A stretch of DNA of 8,308 bases from DATFXF01 sp035258565 (GTDB lineage: Bacteria > Acidobacteriota > Terriglobia > Acidiferrales > UBA7541), in NCBI GenBank assembly GCA_035258565.1, contig DATFXF010000293.1:1-8308 (forward strand), in the 5' to 3' direction. The position numbers and the translations under genes were made by a program. The notes beneath the pieces were generated by a model. The model was not told where the DNA came from. It did no database searches and saw nothing but the letters and a program-made list of their open reading frames with translations. The stretch's first letter is position 1. Every line of letters begins with the position of its first letter. Below are positions 1 through 6,208 of this stretch, in pieces.

Positions 1-31
1 CGAAATGGCCCACATCTGCCTGGAACCGTAG
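1..31 (+). CDS. Possible C-terminal end of an upstream gene (partial)
   Basis: Reading from base 2, nine codons (ending ICLEP) run to a TAG at 29-31, followed by a short A-rich gap and the next gene. This looks like a gene tail because it stops shortly before a gene on the same strand. It is too short to identify. An alternative frame from base 3 stays open to a TGA at 66-68 and could equally be the tail of the upstream gene, almost touching the PilZ start at 73. The choice of frame is therefore uncertain. Confidence 0.3.
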   Translation, partial: EMAHICLEP

Positions 32-72
32 GAAACAAGAGAAAAGAAATCCGCTGGACGGGGGGTGAAATC

Positions 73-771
73 ATGGCCATGGAGAGGCCAAGGGCCCACG
101 TTTGCCCGGCAAGGGTGGAGCGCAGAAGAAGCAAGCGTTTCCGGGTGGTTGTTCCCGCCGAGGTGAAGTGGCATGGGCCGGACGGAGCGAGTCTCAAAGA
201 GAAAGCCAAAGCTGATGAAGTTAACTCGCAGGGCGGACTGTTGCGCATGGAAGCTTATCCTCAAGTCGGAGATATCATCGAATTGACCAACCTTCTTTCC
301 GCGGAAACGGCGCAGGCTCGCGTGTTAGCGATGCGCCGATCGAACGAGGACGTGGTGCGAGGGGTTGCTGTCGAGCTTCTTGTTCCCAGTGAGACTTTTT
401 GGGGAGTGAATTTCCAATTGAAGAAGAACACGGCGGAACTCCTTAAACTCGAGCAGGCCCTTCAGTCGGGCGGAATAGAGCTTGGCCACTTGAGAGAGTT
501 TCGCGGGGCCGTAGATCAGCTGCGTAGGACTGCGTGGGCGCTAGAGGAGTGGGAGGAGCGTCATCAGGAGCGGCGGAGCTCGGAAACGGTGCTCTCGCTG
601 TTGACCGCCGAACGCATCCGCCGTGCCACCCACCTTTGCAAGGAACTGGCCACCGAATTGGAGGCCTGTGAGGTGAACTTCGGAACTAAAGGAATTCCCG
701 AATTCTATCGGGCCATTGACCGCGTGTACCAGCTCTTGGAGCGTTCCTGTACATATCTCGAACCACAGTAG
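73..771 (+). CDS. PilZ-domain protein with C-terminal helical module
   Basis: A 232-residue protein. Residues about 16-115 form a PilZ-type beta-barrel domain: a basic RxxxR cluster (R18-R22 within ERRRSKRFRV) followed by the second motif around residues 50-55 (VNSQGG). PilZ domains usually bind cyclic-di-GMP through RxxxR and (D/N)xSxxG. Here the first D/N position is V50, with N51 beside it, so ligand binding is plausible but not certain. Residues about 136-230 are helical and charged (LREFRGAVDQLRRTAW, then LSLLTAERIRRATHL). I recognise this as an extension seen on PilZ proteins of Acidobacteriota. There is no signal peptide or membrane segment, so it is cytosolic. The ATG at 73 follows a purine-rich GGGGGTGA stretch five to six bases upstream. 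A second in-frame ATG lies at 79. The frame is open to the window edge, so a longer form cannot be excluded. The small PilZ-like gene at 853-1155 converges on it. The likely role is a cyclic-di-GMP effector of motility or envelope functions; its target is unknown. Confidence 0.85.
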   Translation: MAMERPRAHVCPARVERRRSKRFRVVVPAEVKWHGPDGASLKEKAKADEVNSQGGLLRMEAYPQVGDIIELTNLLSAETAQARVLAMRRSNEDVVRGVAVELLVPSETFWGVNFQLKKNTAELLKLEQALQSGGIELGHLREFRGAVDQLRRTAWALEEWEERHQERRSSETVLSLLTAERIRRATHLCKELATELEACEVNFGTKGIPEFYRAIDRVYQLLERSCTYLEPQ

Positions 772-797
772 AGGCTGGCGTCGAGGATAGAAGCGTT

Positions 798-831
798 CCC
801 TGACCTCTCAAGCGACAAGGTAGAGGCAGGG
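798..831. terminator. Hairpin between convergent PilZ genes, candidate bidirectional terminator
   Basis: CCCTG (798-802) and CCTCT (804-808), separated by one bulged A, pair perfectly with AGAGG (822-826) and CAGGG (827-831). This gives ten base pairs around a 13-base loop. It sits between the stop of the plus-strand PilZ gene (771) and the stop of the minus-strand PilZ-like gene (853). No T-run follows it on either strand, so classic intrinsic termination is not assured. Confidence 0.4.
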
Positions 832-852
832 CGAGGGTTCATTCGCTCGATT

Positions 853-1155
853 TCACCGCTTGAGGAACTCGAAGGCAACCCTCCACCTACCGTTGCTTTC
901 CGGCCCTACATAAGTGACCCGACACTCTCGGTCTTCCTGGGTCCGGCTATTCACAAGCAGGATTGTCTCACCGTTCTTGACCCCGGCCGCAAGCGCGAGC
1001 ACACCACCATGAGGGTCTAGCGACAAGATAGGCGCCAAATCGTGAAAAGGAGTTTCGTCCGCGGCCCTTCCGTAAACCAGTACCGGCGAGGTAAACAGGA
1101 GTCGTTCGCCGTGCTGGTGAATCTCCCTCGCCCTCCCCGCGGCTGGTGAACTCAT
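853..1155 (-). CDS. Small PilZ-like protein (non-canonical)
   Basis: A 100-residue cytosolic protein that is essentially one small beta-barrel. It has alternating hydrophobic strands (LLFTSPVLVYGR, APILSLDPHGGVLALA, ETILLVNSRTQED, ECRVTYVGP, WRVAFEF). The SLDPHGGVL turn followed by CRVTYVGP and a final V-x-F-E-F strand is the pattern of the short PilZ-like proteins I associate with Acidobacteriota. The RxxxR motif is absent and only part of the second motif is recognisable (DPHGG), so cyclic-di-GMP binding is doubtful; the fold may serve in protein contacts. The start is taken at the ATG at 1153-1155. The frame stays open to a TTG at 1260, but the promoter found at 1211-1239 starts transcription near 1204, which excludes that longer form. 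No good Shine-Dalgarno sequence precedes 1155; instead an 8-bp hairpin lies in the leader. It converges with the PilZ gene on its left and diverges from the bactofilin. Confidence 0.72.
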   Translation of the reverse strand: MSSPAAGRAREIHQHGERLLFTSPVLVYGRAADETPFHDLAPILSLDPHGGVLALAAGVKNGETILLVNSRTQEDRECRVTYVGPESNGRWRVAFEFLKR

Positions 1156-1172
1156 AGGCTTTGACCATAATC

Positions 1173-1193
1173 TTGCCCCGCGGGCCGGGGCAA
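1173..1193 (-). promoter_or_regulatory. Perfect hairpin in the leader of the small PilZ-like gene
   Basis: TTGCCCCG (1173-1180) and CGGGGCAA (1186-1193) are exact reverse complements around a five-base loop. This makes an eight-pair, very GC-rich stem. On the minus strand it would lie about 11 bases after the predicted transcription start and 17 bases before the ATG at 1155. A translation-modulating leader hairpin or a protein-binding operator are both possible. Confidence 0.5.
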
Positions 1194-1210
1194 TGATATT
1201 CGCAGGCCCT

Positions 1211-1239
1211 CTTATAGTACTTGCCAACTCCGCTAGCAA
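1211..1239 (-). promoter_or_regulatory. Sigma70-like promoter for the small PilZ-like gene
   Basis: On the minus strand TTGCTA (1239-1234) and TATAAG (1216-1211) are separated by exactly 17 bases (1233-1217). The match is 4 of 6 to the -35 consensus and 5 of 6 to the -10 consensus. The expected transcript starts near 1204, leaving a leader of about 49 bases before the ATG at 1155. Its position directly upstream of a leftward gene supports it. Confidence 0.6.
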
Positions 1240-1295
1240 GGGGTGGCGGGCGGACTCCAAGTTGTCAGAAGGAGCACGGCACCGGGATTCTGCCC

Positions 1296-1325
1296 TTGTC
1301 TCCCTTCACCGCATCGGCCTAGAGT
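1296..1325 (+). promoter_or_regulatory. Weak candidate promoter for bactofilin
   Basis: TTGTCT (1296-1301) and TAGAGT (1320-1325) are spaced 18 bases apart, each matching 4 of 6 consensus positions. The -10 candidate is also the left arm of a dyad, TAGAGT with ACTCTA at 1338-1343 around 12 bases, which could be an operator. No better-placed promoter was seen between 1240 and 1381. Confidence 0.3.
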
Positions 1326-1381
1326 GGGTAGAAAACAACTCTAAGCATCGTCCCCGCTCTCCACCGACCCAAGGAGGAGTC

Positions 1382-1867
1382 ATGTGGAACCCCAATCAAC
1401 AAACAGCGCCAACGGCAAGCGCCGTGGAAACTCCCCTGACGCACACGCCCGCGTCTGAAACTGCGCGCCCAGGCAGCCCAGTCGCGCGCACGACAGCGTG
1501 GCTCGGCCCCAGCATCGAGGTGAAGGGTAAAATCTCAGGGAACGAAGATCTGCACATTGACGGCAAGGTTGAAGGGCCGATCTCGCTCGGGAATCACCGG
1601 CTGACCGTGGGGCGCAGCGGACAAGTGTCCGCCGAAGCCGTTGCGCGCGAAATCATCGTCCATGGCAAGGTGAACGGCAATCTCCAAGCCCAGGACCGCA
1701 TCGAGATCAAGAAGGACGGTTCCGTGATCGGCGATCTAGCCACTGCCAGGATCATGATCGAAGACGGTGCCTACTTCAAAGGCAAGATCGAGATTGACCG
1801 CGCCAAAAAGGCGATGGGCACCGATCGAGGGCCTGTCCCCCTCCGCGCCGTCCCCTCCTTGGAATAG
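1382..1867 (+). CDS. Bactofilin (polymerising cytoskeletal protein)
   Basis: A 161-residue protein. Residues about 1-41 are a low-complexity, Ala/Thr/Pro-rich tail. Residues about 42-138 are the bactofilin core (DUF583 type): short repeating beta turns rich in G, V and I (SIEVKGKISGNEDLHIDGKV, LTVGRSGQVSAE, IIVHGKVNGNLQ, RIEIKKDGSVIGDL, IMIEDGAYFKGKIEI) that build a right-handed beta-helix. A basic, disordered C-tail follows. Bactofilins polymerise without nucleotide into filaments or sheets that position envelope, chemosensory or chromosome-segregation proteins in the cytoplasm. The start at 1382 is fixed by AAGGAGGA at 1371-1378 at good spacing; the frame extends upstream but has no such site. 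It is divergent from the small PilZ-like gene, and no bactofilin-associated peptidase is visible here. A hairpin begins six bases after the stop, so it is probably transcribed alone. Confidence 0.93.
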   Translation: MWNPNQQTAPTASAVETPLTHTPASETARPGSPVARTTAWLGPSIEVKGKISGNEDLHIDGKVEGPISLGNHRLTVGRSGQVSAEAVAREIIVHGKVNGNLQAQDRIEIKKDGSVIGDLATARIMIEDGAYFKGKIEIDRAKKAMGTDRGPVPLRAVPSLE

Positions 1868-1872
1868 CAGCC

Positions 1873-1915
1873 CTCGGCTGTCGCTCGGGCCGAACCTGGT
1901 AAGCCCGAAGCCGAG
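1873..1915 (+). terminator. Two-part hairpin after bactofilin, terminator-like
   Basis: Outer arms CTCGGCT (1873-1879) and AGCCGAG (1909-1915) pair perfectly. Inner arms TCGGGC (1885-1890) and GCCCGA (1903-1908) pair perfectly, with a five-base bulge on the left and a 12-base loop. It starts six bases past the bactofilin stop codon. It lacks a following T-run, so it may be a 3'-end stabiliser rather than a strict intrinsic terminator. Confidence 0.5.
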
Positions 1916-2000
1916 CCCAGCCCTCATTGCTCAGAAGACCGGGTCCCGAATCGCGAAGACCACGGGGGATCCCGGCCCGCATCCCCGAAGAATTGTGCTG

Positions 2001-2222
2001 ATGAAGATCAGCATGGATGAAGTCTCACTAATGGACCTGGTGGCTACCTCACCCTACCGTACTACAGTACAGAGTGACGAGAACTGCAAATTCTGCCTAA
2101 GTACTATTGCCCCGCCAAGAAAGCAAGACTTACTGTGGGAAACCGGAGAGTCGACCGGCGCGAGACGGGGGGCGATGAGGTTTTTTTCGCACGGTCGAGC
2201 GAGTCAGTGCTTGCTCGGTTGA
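2001..2222 (+). CDS. Doubtful small ORF (73 residues)
   Basis: An ATG at 2001 opens 73 codons (starting MKISMDEVSLMDLV, ending QCLLG) that stop at 2220-2222, 37 bases before the next start. The product has three cysteines (two as CKFC), no membrane segment and no recognisable domain. There is no Shine-Dalgarno sequence. The ATG sits inside the 1996-2013 hairpin, and the late part of the ORF crosses a T7 run. The frame is also open upstream into the bactofilin tail. It is listed because nothing else fills this gap, but it is most likely not a gene. Confidence 0.15.
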   Translation: MKISMDEVSLMDLVATSPYRTTVQSDENCKFCLSTIAPPRKQDLLWETGESTGARRGAMRFFSHGRASQCLLG

Positions 2223-2259
2223 GCTTCCGAAGTTGTCTCTCCATTGGGGAGCTGGGCAG

Positions 2260-4233
2260 ATGAATGTGGAAACCAAAGAACTTCTCCTTCCGACTCCTGC
2301 GGAACCTGCGCGCGGACGAATCACCCGGCGAGAATTGGCGATCGTTCTCGAGCAACACAAGAAATGGGTTGAATCGGATGGCCAGGAAGGAGAGAAGGCC
2401 GATCTATCTCGTGCCGACCTCGAGGGAGCCGACCTGACCGGAGCCAATCTCGCAAGGGCTGTTCTCCACAAGGCAAACCTAAGAGAGGCTGATCTCCTGC
2501 TGGCCGACCTGCGGGGCGCATCGCTGATGCAGGCGAACCTCGAAGGGGCAAACTTGCTGGGGGCCGAATTCCACGAGGCCAATCTGCAGGGCGCGACCTT
2601 TGAGCGAGCAACGGGGCTTTTGGTCAACAAACTCGCCGGCACCAACCTCTTCGGGGCCACGCTGCCCGAGGTCATCTCCGAATTCGGAGGATTGGCGTTT
2701 GTGGTTCGAACGTCCAGGAACGCGCGCAGGCTTTTCGCCGCGATGTTGTTGTTGAGCGCATCCACGGTGTTGATGATTGCCACCACAACAGACGCTCAAC
2801 TTCTCAAGAATTCCGCCTCTTTGCCGCTCCCTTACATCGGAGACGCCATACCGACCTTGGGCTTCTATTTGTTCTTGCCAGTGCTATTGTTCGGATTCAG
2901 CCTTTACTTCCACTTTTACCTGCAGCGTCTCTGGGATGCGCTTGCACACATGCCCGCGATCCTTCCCGACGGGCGCACACTGGATAGGACCGGACCCTGG
3001 CTGCCGATGGCACTGGCACGCGATCATCTCAAGTGGTTGAGAAAGGATCGCTCGGCCTTTGCTTTCCTGGAGACTCGGGTTGCCATGCTGCTGGCCTATT
3101 GGACCGTCCCGGCCACGCTGGTCCTCTTCTGGGCCAGGTACTTAACCCGCCAGGACTTGCACGGCACAATGTTACATGTCTTGGTCATCATTGCCGCGAT
3201 AACCTCGGCCATGTTCTTGCCCGATCTCGTCCGGAGAGCGCTGACTGCCGACTGCCTGCTAACCCAGTGGTCAAAGGAAGCGTCGAGGCGCGGGGCGATC
3301 GCACTTGGAATCGGCGTTGGGCTAACTCTCCTTTCCCTGGGCGCCACGCAAGGTGCTCCGCATGATCGAGTTCGCGAATCAAGAGTCGTAGACATCAGGA
3401 ATTGGGCCGCCAAGGTTATTTGGATCCTAGGCTACAACCCTTACGCCGATCTCAGGGAAGCGGAGATTTCGACGAAGCCGAAGGACTGGACGGGAGGGGA
3501 GGAGGAGTTAGCTCGGGTCAGGGGGGCTCGGCTCGACAAGTCGAACCTGCGCTACGCCGAGGCCCGCCGCGCCTTTCTGGTGAATGCTCATCTCTGGAAG
3601 GCAGACCTCGAGGGAGCCGATCTGTCCGAAGCCGACATGCGGGGAGCCGAGCTTCGTCAAGCGAACCTCACCGCGGCGGTGCTCGATCGTGCCCGGCTGA
3701 CTCACGCAAACCTTCAAGAGGCTCGCCTGCGGAAGGCGAATCTCGCCCGGGTCGACTTGCGCGGAACTGACCTCTCCTTTACTTCGCTCGCGGATGCCAT
3801 CCTCGTGGACGCCAGACTCGATAACGCCAACCTGTATAAGGCCAACCTGCAGGGTGCCCGGTTGGTGCGACCCGTTCTGGAAAAGGCCGACCTGCGCGAA
3901 AGCAATCTTCAAGACACCAGGCTGACGTCTGCCGACCTGAATGAGGCCGACCTGTCGTCCGCGAAACTCAGGGGGGCCGGACTCCGAGATGCTCAACTCG
4001 AACATGCCATCCTTATTGAAGCGGATCTCGAAGGAGCCGACTTGCGGGGAGCAAACCTCCAAGGGGCCCTGTTCCGCGGCGCTGAATTCAAGGGTGCCAA
4101 CCTGGAGGGCGCCGACTTACGAGGAGCGAGGGCACTCAATCCTGCTCAGATCTGTCCGGCACAGAGGCGCGGGGTTCTGCTGGATGAAGTGTTGCAACCT
4201 CAAGTAGAGAGTCAGTGCGGAGCCTCGCGATAG
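2260..4233 (+). CDS. Pentapeptide-repeat membrane protein
   Basis: A 657-residue protein. A short charged N-terminus (1-44) leads to 14 tandem A(D/N)LXX-type pentapeptides (about 45-114), a break, and two more units (LAGTNLFGATL). The middle has five hydrophobic helices at about 157-176, 199-221, 274-295, 304-324 and 345-361. Residues about 421-625 are 41 uninterrupted pentapeptides, then a short tail with two cysteines. Pentapeptide repeats fold into a square right-handed beta-helix, four units per turn, so the second block should be about ten turns long. The membrane part (PYIGDAIPTLGFY, HFYLQRLWDALAHMPAILPDGR) resembles a conserved core I have seen in other bacterial pentapeptide-repeat membrane proteins; its function is not known to me. 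There is no signal peptide. Basic loops follow helices 2 and 4, favouring an N-in, C-out topology. The start at 2260 is chosen for GGGGAG at 2246-2251; an in-frame TTG at 2233 has no such site. Confidence 0.88.
   Translation: MNVETKELLLPTPAEPARGRITRRELAIVLEQHKKWVESDGQEGEKADLSRADLEGADLTGANLARAVLHKANLREADLLLADLRGASLMQANLEGANLLGAEFHEANLQGATFERATGLLVNKLAGTNLFGATLPEVISEFGGLAFVVRTSRNARRLFAAMLLLSASTVLMIATTTDAQLLKNSASLPLPYIGDAIPTLGFYLFLPVLLFGFSLYFHFYLQRLWDALAHMPAILPDGRTLDRTGPWLPMALARDHLKWLRKDRSAFAFLETRVAMLLAYWTVPATLVLFWARYLTRQDLHGTMLHVLVIIAAITSAMFLPDLVRRALTADCLLTQWSKEASRRGAIALGIGVGLTLLSLGATQGAPHDRVRESRVVDIRNWAAKVIWILGYNPYADLREAEISTKPKDWTGGEEELARVRGARLDKSNLRYAEARRAFLVNAHLWKADLEGADLSEADMRGAELRQANLTAAVLDRARLTHANLQEARLRKANLARVDLRGTDLSFTSLADAILVDARLDNANLYKANLQGARLVRPVLEKADLRESNLQDTRLTSADLNEADLSSAKLRGAGLRDAQLEHAILIEADLEGADLRGANLQGALFRGAEFKGANLEGADLRGARALNPAQICPAQRRGVLLDEVLQPQVESQCGASR
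2392..2601 (+). repeat. Pentapeptide-coding 15-bp repeat block 1
   Basis: Fourteen consecutive 15-base units encode residues 45-114 of the membrane protein, with the central codon almost always Leu (CTC, CTG, CTA or TTG) and Ala at the i-2 position. The units are diverged at DNA level apart from recurring GCCGACCT-like and GCCAATCT-like cores, so slippage is limited. Confidence 0.8.
3520..4134 (+). repeat. Pentapeptide-coding 15-bp repeat block 2
   Basis: Forty-one consecutive 15-base units encode residues 421-625 without any insertion or phase break. Leu or Phe occupies the fifth place of nearly every unit in the register used here (DKSNL, WKADL, EGADL, RGANL and so on); the few exceptions include RYAEA, SEADM and the last unit RGARA. 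The long spurious open frames on the opposite strand across this stretch are a by-product of this periodicity. Confidence 0.85.
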
Positions 4234-4247
4234 CCAGCAGCGCACTG
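4213..4247 (+). terminator. Weak hairpin spanning the stop of the pentapeptide gene
   Basis: CAGTGCG (4213-4219) pairs perfectly with CGCACTG (4241-4247) around a 21-base loop that includes the TAG at 4231-4233. It lies in the convergent junction with the permease gene ending at 4340. The loop is long and no T-run follows, so terminator function is only a possibility. Nothing stronger was found in 4234-4339. Confidence 0.25.
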
Positions 4248-4339
4248 GGGTCAACCTTCGAACTTACACTTTCCCCGATACTTCCCTCTCGAGCCTTACT
4301 CCCCTTTTCCAGAATCAGCGCCAAGCGCGGCCGCCGGAC

Positions 4340-6208
4340 TCATGCGTGCAGGTGCCACGGCACGTTGATGACGATGATTCGCTGGTTACCTTTCAGCAGC
4401 AACAATGCCCTTAACCACTCGGCGTGTTGGTTATGCAGAAAATAATGGTACCAATGCCGTTCCACAAGCTCCGGAATCAGTACGGCAATCTGGCGATCCG
4501 GACTTCTGCGCTCGAGATCCAGAACATAGTCCAGGATGGGGTTGATGACGTAGCGATACGGAGACTCCAGCACGACCAGCTGCGGAGTCGCCAGCCCGGC
4601 TTGCCTGCTCGGTTCCTCTACAAGACGCTTCCAGTTCTTGGAAAGATCGTCCGTTTCTTCTTCGGTGCGCACATGCAACACACACACGTCAGGAGATAAG
4701 GTCACGGCAAATCGCAATCCTTTCTCGGCGATCTTGCTCCAGGCAAGGATGGGCAACACTACCACCGGTGAACGCAAACCACTCAAATCGAAGGGCTCCG
4801 GGTGCGCGAGTTCTACGGCGACGCGGTCGTAGTGCCGCCGGATAGAAATCATCAAGATGATGAGCCCGGGGATAAGCATCATCGTTACCCACGCCCCTTC
4901 GACGAACTTTGCGATGATCACGACCACAACCGTGGTCGCCGTCGCCGTGGCGCCGAGCCCGTTCACGAACATGCTGTACCGTGATCGCCGGCCCCCCGTT
5001 CGCTTCCAATGCGCAACCATGCCGGCTTGAGAGAGCGTGAACGCCAAGAAGGCGCCGACGGCGTACAAGGGGATCAGGCGGTCCGTCACGCCACCAAACA
5101 AGAGGAGAAGGCTGGCCGAAAGGACGGCCAGCACATAGATGCCTTGCGAGTATACGAGTCGCCTTCCGCGCGAGCCGAACGAGGTGGGAAGATAGCCATC
5201 CTGGGCCACCGCCCGGCAGAGGCGCGGAAAATCGGCGAAGGCAGTGTTGGCCGAGAGCGCCAGGACGAGCAAGATGGAGCCCATGGCCACGTAATAGAAC
5301 GCACCCTTCCCAGCCACGGCGGCAATGAGCTGAGAGAGCACACTTTCGTATCCCGGTTTGCCTGGGTCGGACGCGCCGATGTGGTAGACGCGCACCAGAT
5401 AGGCGATCCCCGCGAGAAGCACAGCCAGAATCCCAATGATGGCCGTCAGCGTGCGCTGCGCACATTTCACCACCGGATCGCGGAACGCCTTGACACCATT
5501 GCTGACCGCCTCTACGCCCGTCATCGCCGTGCAGCCGCTCGAAAACGCCTTGAGCGACACCCAGGCACTGACTGCCATCGTCTGCGGGTGCAGGGGCGGC
5601 GGAGCAACCAACGGCGGCGGATGGCCGCCGGCAGCCGCGGACCTGAACAACCCCACCGCCAGGGTGCCGAGCAGGGATGCGACGAACAGATAAGTCGGCA
5701 TCATGAACACGGCACCTGTCTCGCGAACACCGCGCAGATTCACAAACGTGATGAGTAGCAAGATCACCAGACAGAGCAACAAGGTGTGCGGCTGGAGGGA
5801 GGGAACTGCGGAGACCAGTGCGCCTACGCCAGCCGAAATGCCCACCGCCGCTGTCAGAATGTAGTCGATCATCAGGGCCGCAGCCGCGAGCAAGCTGGGA
5901 AGAGGCCCCAGGTTCTCACGGGCCACCGTGTAGGACCCGCCACCAGTCGGATAAGCCTCAATCGTCTGGCGATAGGAGAAATAAACGATGAAGAGCAGAA
6001 TGATAATGCTGACGCTGATGGGGAAAATGTAGGTGATCCCGGCCGCGCCAAGCGGAATCAATAAGGTAAGCGCCGCCTCCGGCCCGTACGCCGCGGAACT
6101 CAGCGCGTCCAATCCAAAGACGGCAATTCCAGTGACTGGCCCGAGCCTCTCTCCTCTTTCCTCGGCCGAGCTCAGCGGCCTGCCAAACAATAGATCCGCC
6201 AGTGACAT
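4340..6208 (-). CDS. KimA-like APC-superfamily potassium permease
   Basis: A 622-residue inner-membrane transporter with about 12 hydrophobic helices in residues 24-455 and a cytosolic C-terminal domain (about 460-622). Many stretches match the KimA (YdaO) branch of the APC superfamily, proton-coupled potassium importers: GLDALSSAAYGPEAA near the N-terminus, YPTGGGSY, AALMIDYILTAAV, CTAMTGVEAVSNGVKAF, ANTAFADFPRL, LYAVGAFLAFTLSQAG and FVEGAW. From memory of the Bacillus KimA structure, the residues for ion and proton handling correspond here to D34, Y41, D115, T119 and Y382. A serine of the site appears as G123, so substrate should be held open; amino acids are the alternative. The C-terminal domain (VVVLPILAWSK, LHVRTEE, VVLESPYRYVINP, FLHNQ) is typical of the family and in Bacillus is where cyclic-di-AMP inhibits. 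The loop near 196-208 is proline-rich. The ATG at 6208 is preceded by AGAGG at 6221-6217. It converges with the pentapeptide gene. Confidence 0.85.
   Translation of the reverse strand: MSLADLLFGRPLSSAEERGERLGPVTGIAVFGLDALSSAAYGPEAALTLLIPLGAAGITYIFPISVSIIILLFIVYFSYRQTIEAYPTGGGSYTVARENLGPLPSLLAAAALMIDYILTAAVGISAGVGALVSAVPSLQPHTLLLCLVILLLITFVNLRGVRETGAVFMMPTYLFVASLLGTLAVGLFRSAAAGGHPPPLVAPPPLHPQTMAVSAWVSLKAFSSGCTAMTGVEAVSNGVKAFRDPVVKCAQRTLTAIIGILAVLLAGIAYLVRVYHIGASDPGKPGYESVLSQLIAAVAGKGAFYYVAMGSILLVLALSANTAFADFPRLCRAVAQDGYLPTSFGSRGRRLVYSQGIYVLAVLSASLLLLFGGVTDRLIPLYAVGAFLAFTLSQAGMVAHWKRTGGRRSRYSMFVNGLGATATATTVVVVIIAKFVEGAWVTMMLIPGLIILMISIRRHYDRVAVELAHPEPFDLSGLRSPVVVLPILAWSKIAEKGLRFAVTLSPDVCVLHVRTEEETDDLSKNWKRLVEEPSRQAGLATPQLVVLESPYRYVINPILDYVLDLERRSPDRQIAVLIPELVERHWYHYFLHNQHAEWLRALLLLKGNQRIIVINVPWHLHA

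Larger units (their letters stand above)
1868..2259. other. 392-bp intergenic region with several dyads and no convincing gene
   Basis: Besides the hairpin at 1873-1915, the stretch holds a 7-bp perfect hairpin TGCTGAT/ATCAGCA with a four-base loop (1996-2013). It also has the near-palindrome GTACT-AC-AGTAC (2059-2070), a run of seven T (2181-2187) without a strong preceding stem, and a 5-bp hairpin CGAGC/GCTCG (2196-2217). The last competes with GCTC/GAGC (2213-2224). No convincing sigma70 promoter was found. The region must contain the promoter and leader of the pentapeptide gene unless that gene is read through from the bactofilin. Confidence 0.5.

Noticed and set aside
1156..1260. 35-residue N-terminal extension of the small PilZ-like protein from a TTG at 1260
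   Set aside because: The extension overlaps a good leftward promoter and a perfect hairpin, does not look like part of the domain, and has no ribosome site.
1193..1381. 63-residue N-terminal extension of the bactofilin
   Set aside because: The strong AAGGAGGA site at 1371-1378 fixes the start at 1382, and the upstream residues are non-conserved-looking and cover the promoter region.
2181..2187. Run of seven T as an intrinsic terminator tail
   Set aside because: No stable hairpin directly precedes it; only weak four-base pairing around CCGG was found.
2130..2786. 218-codon minus-strand open frame rich in Ser, Ala and Arg
   Set aside because: It runs antisense through the first pentapeptide block and the leader of that gene. 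Its low-complexity S/A/R pattern mirrors the repeats.
3508..4062. 184-codon open frame on the minus strand inside the pentapeptide gene
   Set aside because: It is the antisense image of the 15-base repeats (repetitive V-G/Q-V-G pattern) with no ribosome site, so it is a by-product of the periodic coding sequence.
4689..5758. Long open frames on both strands within the permease gene
   Set aside because: They are GC-rich shadows of the permease, whose own frame carries recognisable family motifs along its full length. The shadow products are Arg/His/Gly-rich and resemble nothing.
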